Part shown: positions 1 to 8,800 of the stretch, one piece after another
How the letters are laid out: the number at the start of each line of letters is the position of its first letter
Position numbering within the stretch: the stretch's first letter is position 1
Assembly (NCBI RefSeq): GCF_022750545.1
Contig: NZ_PUIC01000002.1
Location: forward strand, 268,062 to 332,061
Reading direction: 5' to 3'
Source: Caulobacter sp. CCUG 60055
GTDB lineage: Bacteria > Pseudomonadota > Alphaproteobacteria > Caulobacterales > Caulobacteraceae
Length of the DNA stretch: 64,000 nt
The notes under the pieces: model-generated
Told to the model about the DNA's origin: nothing
Seen by the model: the letters and a program-made list of their open reading frames with translations, nothing else
Database searches by the model: none
Position numbers and translations under genes: made by a program

Positions 1-2
1 CG

Positions 3-635
3 CTCGTCGCCGACGGATTTCGCGGTCCCAACGATCAACCGAAGGTCTGGCGCGAAGTCGCCCCGTTCGTCTGGCGTGAAGTCGGCGGACAGGAGCGGCT
101 AGCCGCCAAGGTCGAAGGCCGCAAGGTGGTCGCGGTCAGCACCGATCCGATCTCACCGTTCATGGTTTATCAGCCGGCGCCGTGGTGGCGGTCGGCGGCC
201 TGGCTTGTTCCGGCATTGATCGCTGGCCTGGCCGTCATGGCTGCGACGGTTCTGGCCTGGCCGACGGCGGCCGTGCTCGGCCGCGGACGAGGCGTGGCGA
301 CGGCGAGGCCGCGAAACGCGGTCGCCGCCCGTCTCGCCGTTCGCTGCTGGGCGGCCGCGACCCTGGCGGTCGCGATCGGCTGGGCCTTGGTGCTCGACGG
401 CGCGGTCAGAGACCTCGCGGAATTCTCGACGCCGCTCGACCCCTGGCTGGCCGTGCTCGAGATCGGCGGGGCGGTCGTGGTCGCCGGTCCCCTGATCGCG
501 CTCTGGGCCTTGTTTGCGACCTGGCGATCGGGCTGGCGCAGGCGAGCCTGGGCGATGCTGCTGGTGCTCGCGGCGGTCCCGGCGGCGTGGGTCGTCCTCG
601 TATTCCGGCTCGTCGGCGCCGGCCCGAACTACTGA
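3..635 (+). CDS. Serine hydrolase (beta-lactamase-related), C-terminal part only
   Basis: The gene enters from before the window; the frame is open from base 3 and stops at 633-635, giving about 210 residues. The first 45 residues (a WREV..FVWREVGG stretch followed by VEGRKVVAVS) resemble the tail of the soluble domain of caulobacterial class C beta-lactamase-related serine hydrolases. The rest has about four hydrophobic membrane segments (for example WLVPALIAGLAVMAATVLA), a C-terminal extension these proteins often carry. The catalytic SxxK and YxN motifs would lie upstream and cannot be checked. An ATG-like internal start at 126 exists, but the upstream coding looks continuous. Seen: membrane tail. 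Inferred: serine hydrolase family. It could instead be an unrelated membrane protein. Confidence 0.6.
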   Translation, partial: LVADGFRGPNDQPKVWREVAPFVWREVGGQERLAAKVEGRKVVAVSTDPISPFMVYQPAPWWRSAAWLVPALIAGLAVMAATVLAWPTAAVLGRGRGVATARPRNAVAARLAVRCWAAATLAVAIGWALVLDGAVRDLAEFSTPLDPWLAVLEIGGAVVVAGPLIALWALFATWRSGWRRRAWAMLLVLAAVPAAWVVLVFRLVGAGPNY

Positions 636-668
636 CCTCTTCTCCACCTATCGTAAGGATTTTCGCAA

Positions 669-1673
669 GTGAACAGACCTGCGCGCCTCGACCTGCGCCT
701 GGACATCGAGCATTGGCCGCTTCGCGCGCCCTTTCGCATCACCGGCTACACCTTCACCGTCCTTGAGGTCCTGGTCGCGCGCTTAGGGGACGGCGAGCAT
801 CAAGGACAGGGCGAGGCTGCGGGGGTCTACTATCTGGGCGACCGTCCCCAAGGGATGAAGGCGCAGGTCGAGGCCGTCCGGGGAGCGATCGAAGCCGGGA
901 TCAGCCGGGAGGAACTGCAACGCCTTCTTCCGGCCGGCGGCGCTCGCAACGCGGTCGATTGCGCGCTGTGGGACCTGGAGGCCAGACAACGCCGAACGCC
1001 GGCCTGGCGGCTGGCGGGCCTGTCGGAGCCGCGACCGCTGGTCACGACCTACACGCTTGGCGCAGACGCGCCGCAGGTCATGGCCGACGCCGCTCGCGCC
1101 TTCCCGGCGGCCAGGGCCCTGAAGCTGAAACTGACGGGCGAGCCCGTCGACCTTGAACGGGTCCTGGCCGTCCGGGCGGCCCGTCCGGATGTCTGGATGG
1201 GGGTGGACGCCAACCAGGGGCTTGATCGTGACAGCTATGCGGCCTTGGCGCCGGTCCTGGCGCAGGCCGACGTGCGGCTGCTGGAGCAGCCCTTTCCGCG
1301 CGGAGCCGAGGCGCTGATGGACGGGCTCGCCAGCGCCGTTCCCATCGCCGCCGACGAAAGCGTCCAGATCTTCGAGGACATCGCGCCGCTGGCCGGTCGA
1401 GTCCAGGCGATCAACATCAAGCTCGACAAATGCGGGGGGCTGACCGAGGGCCTGCGAATGGCCCGCGAGGCGCATCGGCTGGGCCTGCAGGTCATGGTCG
1501 GCAACATGATGGGCACGGCTTTGGCCATGGCCCCGGCCCATCTGCTGGCCCAGCTCTGCGAGGTCGTCGATCTGGACGGCCCGATAGTGCTGGCCGCCGA
1601 CCGGGAGCCAGGGATCGTCCATGAGCACGGGCTGGTGTCGTGTCCGCCGGCGATCTGGGGCGGCGGCGCGTGA
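669..1673 (+). CDS. Dipeptide epimerase-like enolase superfamily protein
   Basis: Mandelate racemase/muconate-lactonizing enzyme fold of 334 residues. L-Ala-D/L-Glu type dipeptide epimerases invert the second residue of dipeptides, often during murein peptide recycling. The barrel shows the expected catalytic set: KLKL with lysines 152 and 154, metal ligands Asp180 (GVDAN), Glu206 (LEQP) and Asp229, and the second catalytic lysine in INIKLDKCGG (about 251). The lid domain is the N-terminal 100 residues or so. GTG at 669 is used as start; it follows the previous gene by 33 bases. The next gene, a peptide transporter, starts within this stop codon, which supports a dipeptide substrate. Muconate cycloisomerase or another racemase cannot be excluded. 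Confidence 0.8.
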   Translation: MNRPARLDLRLDIEHWPLRAPFRITGYTFTVLEVLVARLGDGEHQGQGEAAGVYYLGDRPQGMKAQVEAVRGAIEAGISREELQRLLPAGGARNAVDCALWDLEARQRRTPAWRLAGLSEPRPLVTTYTLGADAPQVMADAARAFPAARALKLKLTGEPVDLERVLAVRAARPDVWMGVDANQGLDRDSYAALAPVLAQADVRLLEQPFPRGAEALMDGLASAVPIAADESVQIFEDIAPLAGRVQAINIKLDKCGGLTEGLRMAREAHRLGLQVMVGNMMGTALAMAPAHLLAQLCEVVDLDGPIVLAADREPGIVHEHGLVSCPPAIWGGGA

Positions 1674-2983
1674 ACGGCGTGGCGGACAAGACCTGGTTTG
1701 GGCAGCCCCGAGGGCTGACCGTCCTCTTCCTGACGGAGATGTGGGAGAAGTTTTCCTTCTACGGCATGCGGGCGTTGCTTGTCTATTACATGACCAAGGC
1801 GCTGATGTTCGATCAGGCGCGCGCCTCGCTGGTCTACGGGCTCTATACCGCCGTCGTGTACTTCACGCCGATCATCGGCGGCGCCGTCTCCGACCGTTGG
1901 CTGGGGCGGCGCAGGGCGGTGATCGCCGGCGGGTCGATCATGGCGCTGGGCCACTTCATGATGGCCTCCGAGACGTTGTTCTTCTCGGCCTTGGCCGTCA
2001 TCGCCATCGGCAACGGTCTCTTCTTGCCCAGCCTGCCCAGTCAGATCAGCCGCCTCTATGCGCCGGAGGACCCGCGCCGGACTTCGGCCTACAACGTTTA
2101 CTACGTCGGGATAAACCTCGGCGCCTTCCTCGCGCCGTTGGCGTGCGGGACGCTCGGCGAGCTCTACGGCTGGCACTGGGGTTTCGGGGCGGCAGGCCTC
2201 GGCATGATGGCGGGGCTTTGCCTCTATGTCGCGGGGCGGCGATATCTGCCGCCCGACCCTCCGCGTCTGCTTGAAACGGTGGAGCCAGCCGACGGAAAGC
2301 CGGCGTCGTCGCAGACTTTCCTGCTGCTCGGCGGCGTGGCCCTGGCGGTGGTCGTCTTCCGGATCGCCTACGAGCAGACCGGCAACACCCTGGCGCTTTG
2401 GGCCGACGCGAATGTCGACCGGAGCCTGGTCGGCGGGTGGAGCATCCCGATGACGTGGTTCCAGTCGCTCAACCCGCTCCTGGTCTTCCTGTTGACGCCG
2501 CCGCTGGTCGCCTACTGGACACGCCGCGCCGCTCGCGGCGCGGAGCCGTCGTCGATGGTGAAAATGGCGCTGGGGGCCGGGGTCGCGGCTTGCGCGTTCG
2601 CGCTGCTGGCGACCGTCAGCGCCGCTGGCGCCGGGCAAGTCAGCTGGATTTGGCTGGTGATCTTCTTCGTCCTGCTCACGGCGGGCGAACTCCTCATCCT
2701 GCCTGTCGGGCTCGGGCTCTTCGGACGGCTGGCGCCGGCCGGGCTGGCGGCGACGACCATCGCGGCATGGTTCTTCGCGGCCTTCGCGGGAAACCTGTTT
2801 GCAGGTCTCGCCGGGATGGCCTGGGCGCAGATCGGGCCGACGCTGTTCTTCACGCTCATGGCCGCGACCGCGGCGGCGGCCGGCATGGCGTTGCTCTGCC
2901 TGGACCGACCGATCCGTCGGCTGGAAGGCCTCGCCGCCCCCGGCTCCAGCCCCTCGGAAGACAGATGCGAGGCCTCGATTTGA
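1670..2983 (+). CDS. POT/PTR2-family peptide:H+ symporter
   Basis: Proton-dependent oligopeptide transporter of the major facilitator superfamily, about 437 residues, inner membrane. The N-terminal signature EMWEKFSFYGMRALLVYYM is typical of POT proteins (ExxER/K motif in helix 1), and the protein has about twelve hydrophobic segments. The frame opens at 1640, but GTG at 1670 is preferred because it overlaps the epimerase stop codon as GTGA and leaves the usual short N-terminus. Coupling to a dipeptide epimerase suggests import of di- or tripeptides that the epimerase then makes digestible. It is shorter than many POT members (about 460-500), but the core is complete. Confidence 0.88.
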   Translation: MNGVADKTWFGQPRGLTVLFLTEMWEKFSFYGMRALLVYYMTKALMFDQARASLVYGLYTAVVYFTPIIGGAVSDRWLGRRRAVIAGGSIMALGHFMMASETLFFSALAVIAIGNGLFLPSLPSQISRLYAPEDPRRTSAYNVYYVGINLGAFLAPLACGTLGELYGWHWGFGAAGLGMMAGLCLYVAGRRYLPPDPPRLLETVEPADGKPASSQTFLLLGGVALAVVVFRIAYEQTGNTLALWADANVDRSLVGGWSIPMTWFQSLNPLLVFLLTPPLVAYWTRRAARGAEPSSMVKMALGAGVAACAFALLATVSAAGAGQVSWIWLVIFFVLLTAGELLILPVGLGLFGRLAPAGLAATTIAAWFFAAFAGNLFAGLAGMAWAQIGPTLFFTLMAATAAAAGMALLCLDRPIRRLEGLAAPGSSPSEDRCEASI

Positions 2984-2991
2984 AACGTCCG

Positions 2992-3011
2992 GCCCTCGCC
3001 TAGGCGGGGGC
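2992..3011. terminator. Hairpin between convergent peptide transporter and M28 peptidase
   Basis: GCCCTCGCC and GGCGGGGGC form nearly complementary arms (8 of 9) around a two-base centre, in the 70-base gap between two convergent genes. No T-run follows, so terminator function is inferred from position only. Confidence 0.35.
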
Positions 3012-3053
3012 TTGCGCTCATCGCGCGGAGACGCTGGTCGCGGCTAGGGCGCC

Positions 3054-5498
3054 TCACTTCCAGTCGAACTTGCGGCGCGTCACGATCCAGGTGGTGTCGG
3101 CCCGCCTGAAGGGCTCGACGCCGCTGGGGCGAGGGGCGGGCTCGCGGCCCTTGGGCCAGCCGTCGCGCACCTCCGCCACCCAGATCTCCAGCACGCCCGC
3201 GCCCGCGGGCTTCGGAAGCTCCAGCACGACGTCGCCCTCGGCGGGGGCGTGGAAGGTGACCTGCGACCAGACGCCGGCGGGCAGGGCGGCCCTGACCGGC
3301 AGCCCCCCGATGCTCAAGCCCTTCATTTCGGCCGAGGGCTTCAGCATCAGCCGCATGAAGCGGCCCTGGTTGACCGCGCGCGTGCGCAGCAGCAACGCCT
3401 CGCCCGAGGTTTCGAGCGTGATCGGCGGGGCGGCGAAGGCGACGGGCCGGGCCGCCGCGAGCCAGAGCGGCTCGGACAGGAACGGCTCCAGGCGGCCGCG
3501 CCTGGGGAAGTCTCCGTCGAGAGACAGGGCGGCGCTCGTCCAGGCGCCGAGGTCGGGGGATGCGCTGGCGCGCCAGGCGCGCCCCTTGTCGAGATCGGCG
3601 ACGTAGAACGCTTCGACCATGTGCGGCGCCTGCGGCGAGGGACGCGAGCCCCGCACGCCGGCGACGGCGAGCAATCCCATGCCTGCGACGAGGAGGATCG
3701 AACCGCCGACAGGCGCGCCGTCCCAACGCCAGACAAGCGGCAGCAGGGCGAGAGCGGCGAGCGTGGCGAAAGGCGTCAGGACGAGGGGGGCCACAGGCCC
3801 GGTCGCCGTGAAGAAGCCATAGGCCTGACTGGCGAGCAGGCCAAAGGCGAGAGCGCCCAGCGCGCCTATCGCCAGAAGCTCGAGCGCGGGGCGTCCGGCC
3901 GGGGGTTTCGTCATGGCTATGGCGCACGCGGCGACCATCGCCAGAAGGGGCCAGGTCAGAAGATGCGCGCCCTTGGGGACCGCGAACTGTAAACACAAAG
4001 CCAGAGCCGCAGCCAGCAGCAATCCGCCGGTCCATAGGCCCCAGAGCGTGTTGGGGCGACGCAGGACGGCCGCGCAGAGCAGGGCGCCCGAGATCGCCAT
4101 TCCGGCGCCGGGCGGATCGATCCCGCCCAACAGACTGCAGATCAGGCCGACGGCCAAAAAGGCGTACGCCGCCGCGCGCCACCAGCCGTTGGCCGCGGCC
4201 GGGAGCACCAGGAGGCCGATCCCTGAGAGCAGCAGCACGCCCCCGCCCAGCAGCAGTTCAAACTGGCCGATCAGGGCGTGAGGCGAGGCGCCCGCGCCGA
4301 GCAGAGCCGTCAGCAGCCGGCCATCCAGACGCAGGGCCAGGGCCGCGGCGAACAGCAACGCCAGCAGGACGCCGGCGCCGCTTGCGAGTTGGCCCGGCGT
4401 CGCCAGGTCGCGCCGCACCGCCAACGCCGCCAGTATCAATGCGGCGGCGGCCAGGCCGATGGCCAGCATCCATCCGCCCCACGGCGGGTAGCTCACGAGC
4501 TTGAGACCGAAGACATCGGAGTAGACGCGATCCGGCGCCGAGACGGGCAGGGCGGGGGCGTCCGCCATGGCCCTCACCACGGGGAGGACTTGGTCGCCCA
4601 TGTGCTGGAGGCTGCCGCGGTTGAGCCGTTCCGGTGTGGAGATCGGCGTGTGGTAGGCGATCTGGTGGCCGGCGAAGGCGAAGTTCATTCCCGGAAGGCC
4701 GCTTTTGAACGCGCTGGTCAGGTCGGTGTCGTTGGGCATCCGTTCGTAGAGCCAGGATGCGAAGGAGTCGGCGCTTGGCGCGCGCGCATGCTTCTGCAGC
4801 ATGGCGACGAGGCCGCCGCCCTGGGCGCTGGTTTGGAACATCGCGGTTCGGCCGCTGTCGCCCCGCGCTTCAAGGTTCACGACGACGCCGACGCGCTTGC
4901 GCGACGGATCGACCTGGAAGAAGGCCGATGAGCCCAGAAGCCCCGGCTCCTCGCCGTCGGTAAACAGGAAGATGACGGTGCGGCGATGCGGTTCGTCCGC
5001 CTTGAGCGCGCGCGCGATCTCCAAGGCCGCGGCGATTCCGGCCGCGTCGTCGCCCGCTCCGGGCGAATGGGGCGCGCTGTCGTAGTGGGCCATCACCAGC
5101 ACCGCTGGCAGGGTCGGGTCCGTCCCGGGCAGTTCGCCGACGATGTTCTGAACGCGGCCGGCGATCGCCAGGTCGGGAAAATGTTTGTTCTCGGTCACGC
5201 CCACGGACGCCCGCCGTTGCGGCGACAGGCCCAGGGCCTGCATCCGGGCGACGAGGCGGCGTCGAACCAGCTCGATCTCCGGCGAGCCGGTCGGATGGGG
5301 CCGTGCCGCGATCGCCTCGACGTCGGCCATGGCCCGTTCCGCAGAGAAGCTGTGCGCAAGGGCCGAGGCCGGCGAGGGCTGCGGCGGCGACCCGCTCATC
5401 GCCGCCAGCGCGATCCCCGCGATCCAGGCCAGCGCGAAGCCCGCCAATTGGAAGGCCGGTCTCTGGCCAGCGATGTTCGGTCGCTTCGTAAACGCCAC
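3054..5498 (-). CDS. M28-family metallopeptidase with multispanning membrane domain
   Basis: A zinc aminopeptidase of 814 residues, anchored by an N-terminal helix (about 15-34) and followed by a C-terminal half of roughly eight to nine hydrophobic segments and a final soluble domain. The arrangement resembles ER-type FXNA/Ste24-unrelated M28 membrane peptidases. Likely zinc ligands and catalytic residues are visible: His138 (MAHYDS), Asp150 (GAGDDAAG), Glu183/184 (DGEE), Glu210 (NLEARG) and His283 (YHTPIST). The peptidase domain probably faces the periplasm. The gene is convergent with the epimerase/transporter pair, so a role in supplying small peptides is possible but only inferred. The promoter region (5499-5570) is AT-rich and carries an inverted repeat. 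Confidence 0.85.
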   Translation of the reverse strand: MAFTKRPNIAGQRPAFQLAGFALAWIAGIALAAMSGSPPQPSPASALAHSFSAERAMADVEAIAARPHPTGSPEIELVRRRLVARMQALGLSPQRRASVGVTENKHFPDLAIAGRVQNIVGELPGTDPTLPAVLVMAHYDSAPHSPGAGDDAAGIAAALEIARALKADEPHRRTVIFLFTDGEEPGLLGSSAFFQVDPSRKRVGVVVNLEARGDSGRTAMFQTSAQGGGLVAMLQKHARAPSADSFASWLYERMPNDTDLTSAFKSGLPGMNFAFAGHQIAYHTPISTPERLNRGSLQHMGDQVLPVVRAMADAPALPVSAPDRVYSDVFGLKLVSYPPWGGWMLAIGLAAAALILAALAVRRDLATPGQLASGAGVLLALLFAAALALRLDGRLLTALLGAGASPHALIGQFELLLGGGVLLLSGIGLLVLPAAANGWWRAAAYAFLAVGLICSLLGGIDPPGAGMAISGALLCAAVLRRPNTLWGLWTGGLLLAAALALCLQFAVPKGAHLLTWPLLAMVAACAIAMTKPPAGRPALELLAIGALGALAFGLLASQAYGFFTATGPVAPLVLTPFATLAALALLPLVWRWDGAPVGGSILLVAGMGLLAVAGVRGSRPSPQAPHMVEAFYVADLDKGRAWRASASPDLGAWTSAALSLDGDFPRRGRLEPFLSEPLWLAAARPVAFAAPPITLETSGEALLLRTRAVNQGRFMRLMLKPSAEMKGLSIGGLPVRAALPAGVWSQVTFHAPAEGDVVLELPKPAGAGVLEIWVAEVRDGWPKGREPAPRPSGVEPFRRADTTWIVTRRKFDWK

Positions 5499-5542
5499 GC
5501 TTTCACCCCTCTCGGGAGGACGCGATCGCCCTCCGAATAAAT

Positions 5543-5557
5543 GCTAATTAGATTAGC
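5543..5557. promoter_or_regulatory. Inverted repeat GCTAAT-TAG-ATTAGC upstream of the M28 peptidase
   Basis: Perfect 6-bp arms with a 3-bp spacer lie about 45 bases upstream of the peptidase start, inside an AT-rich island (5535-5562) that contrasts with the GC-rich surroundings. It has the form of a repressor operator; the binding protein is unknown. The rest of 5499-5812 shows no convincing gene. Confidence 0.4.
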
Positions 5558-5812
5558 TTATAGGGGTGTTTCGCAGGGTGGCTACCGAAGACTGCGCTCG
5601 GCGCGACGCTGGCGGGGGCGGGCGAAAGGGAGGATCAAGTCCGGGCCGCTTTACCGCAGCGAACTTCAGCGGCGTCGGCTGTCGCCCTGGCCAGTCTCAG
5701 GACGGGGAGCCCGTCCCGAGACAGTGATCATACGAGCACGTCGGCGGCGGCGGGACGCCGGCGTGCCGACGGCGTTCGGACGAGGTCGGTCATCGTCGAC
5801 TCGCTTTCCGGC

Positions 5813-8800
5813 TCAGAACTGGACGTTGAAGCTGAAGCGAGCGGATTGGTCGGAGAGGCCTGAGCCGAACTGGCCGCCGTAGGTGACGCCGAGCGCCGCG
5901 TTGGGCGACAGCGCGTAGTCGAGGCCGGCCTCGACCGTCGCCGCGTTGCGCGCGAGCGGAACCCCGCCGACCGCGAAGGCGTCGCCGCCGCTGGCGAAGC
6001 GCATCGTCGAGAGCGGCGTCACGTCGCCGAACGCATGTCGCCAGCCTAGCGCGCCCTTCGCCGTCAGGGTCGTTCCGTTGAGTTCGAAGGTGGTCGAGTT
6101 GCGCAAGCCCACCGTGGCGAAGGTCGTATCCGTCGTGGAGGCCGCGCTGGTCAGCGCCGCAGCGCCTCCCGCCTCGGCGAAGCCGTCGGCGTGCAGGCTT
6201 ACATAGGCGAGGTTGGCGAAGGGTTCGAAGGCCAGGTTGCGCGCGCGGATGCGGTAGCCGAGTTCGCCGAAGACCTGCGCCGTGCTGGCGTCGTAATCGC
6301 CCCTCAGCCTGTCGCCAAGGCCGGGAAACGCGACGCTGCGGTTGGCCGCGACGTCGTGCCAAGCATAGGCCGCGCCGGAGCGGAGGGCGAGGTCGCCCCA
6401 TGTCGCGCCGCCGTAGAGGCCGACATGGTAGTTGTCGCTCCAGCCTGACGCGCGACGATCCTTCACGTCGAAATCGGTGCGGCTGTAACCGGCCGTCGCG
6501 CCGAGGCGCCAGCCGGCGAACACCGACGCATCCGCGCCGATGAAGAAGCCGGCGGTCGAGCGGCCGAGGCGCGCGGCGTTGCCGTCGCCGTCGGCGTGGC
6601 CCCAGGAGCCGAAGCCTTGGCCCCAGACCGCGAGGCGTTCCGTGTTCGCGGCGACCGCGACCGGCTGGCCGCCGACATAGGTCGCGACAGCGCCCTGCGA
6701 GGCGCCGACGCCGTCGAAGGCGGCGCGGAGGCGGTCGTTGACGGCGCTGCGGACGAAACGGCCGTCCTCGATCATCGTCGTCTTCGCCGAGGCGTGGATA
6801 TCGCCCGAGAGCTGGTCGAACGCGTCGCGCGCCTGTGGGGCCGAGAGGTTCAGCGCGGCGTGATAGATCGGATTGCCGAAGCCGAGGCTTTCGACCCCGC
6901 TGCCGGCGGCGACCTGGTTCGGAGCCACGCCGACAGCTTTGAAATCGATGTTGTTGCGGGTCATGGTCAGCCAGACGTTGTTGGCGTCGTAGCTGAGCGA
7001 AGAGTCGAGGAAGGCGAGGTTCGAGGTTACGCCGGAGAACGCGCTGTTGGCCGCAAGTCCGCCGCCGGCGGTGAGGATGGCGTAGCGGGTCTGCGGCGCG
7101 TAGTCGCCCGCGCCCGCCAGCACCTTCACCGTGCCGCCCTTGATCGTCGCCGCGCCCGAGGCGAGGATCTTGTCGGATTGCCCAGCCGCATTGACCTCGA
7201 CCTCGTAGATCGAGCCCGTGTTGAAGGCGATGTCGCCGGCGACGTTGAGCGTGCCGATCGAATTGCCCGGCGCGATCGTGCCGTTGATGGTGGCGGCGCC
7301 GACCTTGCCGGAGCCCTGGAGGCGGCCGGCGCCGAGCACGTTGAGCGTCCCGCCGAGCACGCCGTTCACCGCCAGCGTTCCGGCCTCGACGGTGGTCGCC
7401 CCGGCGAAGCCGCTGGAGTCGCCGGTCAGGGCGAGCTTGCCGGCGCCGGATTTTCTGAACTGTCCGGCGCCGGAAATCACGCCGGCGAAGGCCGCGTCGG
7501 CGGTCTGGTTGAGGGCGAAGGACGCGCTCTCGGCGATGGCGACGGCCCCGCCGAAGCGTTCGGCCGAGGAGACAAGGCCGCCGGTCTGGACCGTCCAGTT
7601 GAGCGAGGAGGCGCCGGTCAGGGTCAGCACCCCCGCGCCGCGCTTGACCATGGCGCCGCCCGCGCCGTTGAGCGCGCCGATGGCGCCGGCGAAGCTGGCG
7701 TCGGTCGTCTGGTTGAAGATCACCGTGCCGGCGTTGCCGATGTCGCCCGAGATCGAACCGGCGGCGCCGATCAGCGCGCCCGCCGCCACCAGGGTGTTGC
7801 GGTAGGCGTTGGCGCTGTTGTCGAGCCGCAGCGCGCCGTCACCCTGCTTGATCAGATCGCCGCCGCCCGACACCACGCCGGTCAGGCCGAGCTGGGTTCC
7901 GGCGGCGACGTCGAAGCGCCCGGCCTGGGTCAGCGCGACTGAACGGGCGGTGTCGAAGCTTCCGGTGGTCGAGAGGGCGCCGCCGGTGAAGGTCAGGCCG
8001 CCCGCAGCCGCGCCGAGGTTGGCGTCGCGCGACACCGACAGCACGCCGCCGCTGATCGTGGAGCCGCCGGTATAGCTGTTGGTCCCCGACAGGATCAGCG
8101 TTCCGGCCCCGGCCTTGGTCAGGGAGGCGCCGTTCCAGCCGGTCGCCGAATTGGCCGCCTGGTTGGCCAGCGCGGCGCTGACCGTGAAGGTGTCGGTCGC
8201 ATTGGCCAGCGTGAAGCCGCCTTGGGCGAGGTTGTTGCCGGTCGTCCAGCTCAGGCCGTAGCTGGCCAGATATTGCAGGTTGTCCGCCGATTTGTGGGTG
8301 GAGACGGTGAGATAGTCCACGGCGCCGCTGAAGCCGCCCACGGTGACGCCGGCGAAGTCGCCGCTGATGCCCGAGCGGGTGTTGATCAGCACCTTGTCGA
8401 GCTGGCTGGCGGTGTTGATGCCGCTGATGTTGAAGGCGACGCCGGCGCCGATCGCGACGTGGTCGGCCGACAGCGCCGCGCTGTCGAGGCCGGCGACGAT
8501 GGACAACGCGGTGTTGTCGGCGAAGGTCACATTGTGAGCGACGTTCACGGTTCCCGGCGTCTGGATCGCCAGCGCGCCGCTGGCCACCGTCAGGCTGCCG
8601 CCGAGATTGTTGGCGCCGCCTGCGCCGCCGCCGCCGAACTGCAGGCGGCCGCCGGAGACGGTGGTGTCGCCCGCATAGTTGTTGCTCCCGGTCAGGATAA
8701 GCGTTCCGGAGCCGATCTGGCGCACCGCGCCGCCGCCCGAAATGGAACCGGAGAAGGTCGTTACGTCGTTGCGGTTGAAGGCGAGCGTCCCGTTGTTGAC

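Noticed and set aside
5541..5882. 113-residue plus-strand frame upstream of the autotransporter end
   Set aside because: Arginine-rich and low-quality, and it overlaps the well-supported autotransporter C-terminus; it is a by-product of GC-rich sequence.
6596..7942. 448-residue plus-strand frame and other long plus-strand frames across 6-14 kb
   Set aside because: They are antisense shadows of the autotransporter repeats. The minus-strand frame has a signal peptide, recognised repeats and a barrel with terminal Phe, so it is the real gene.
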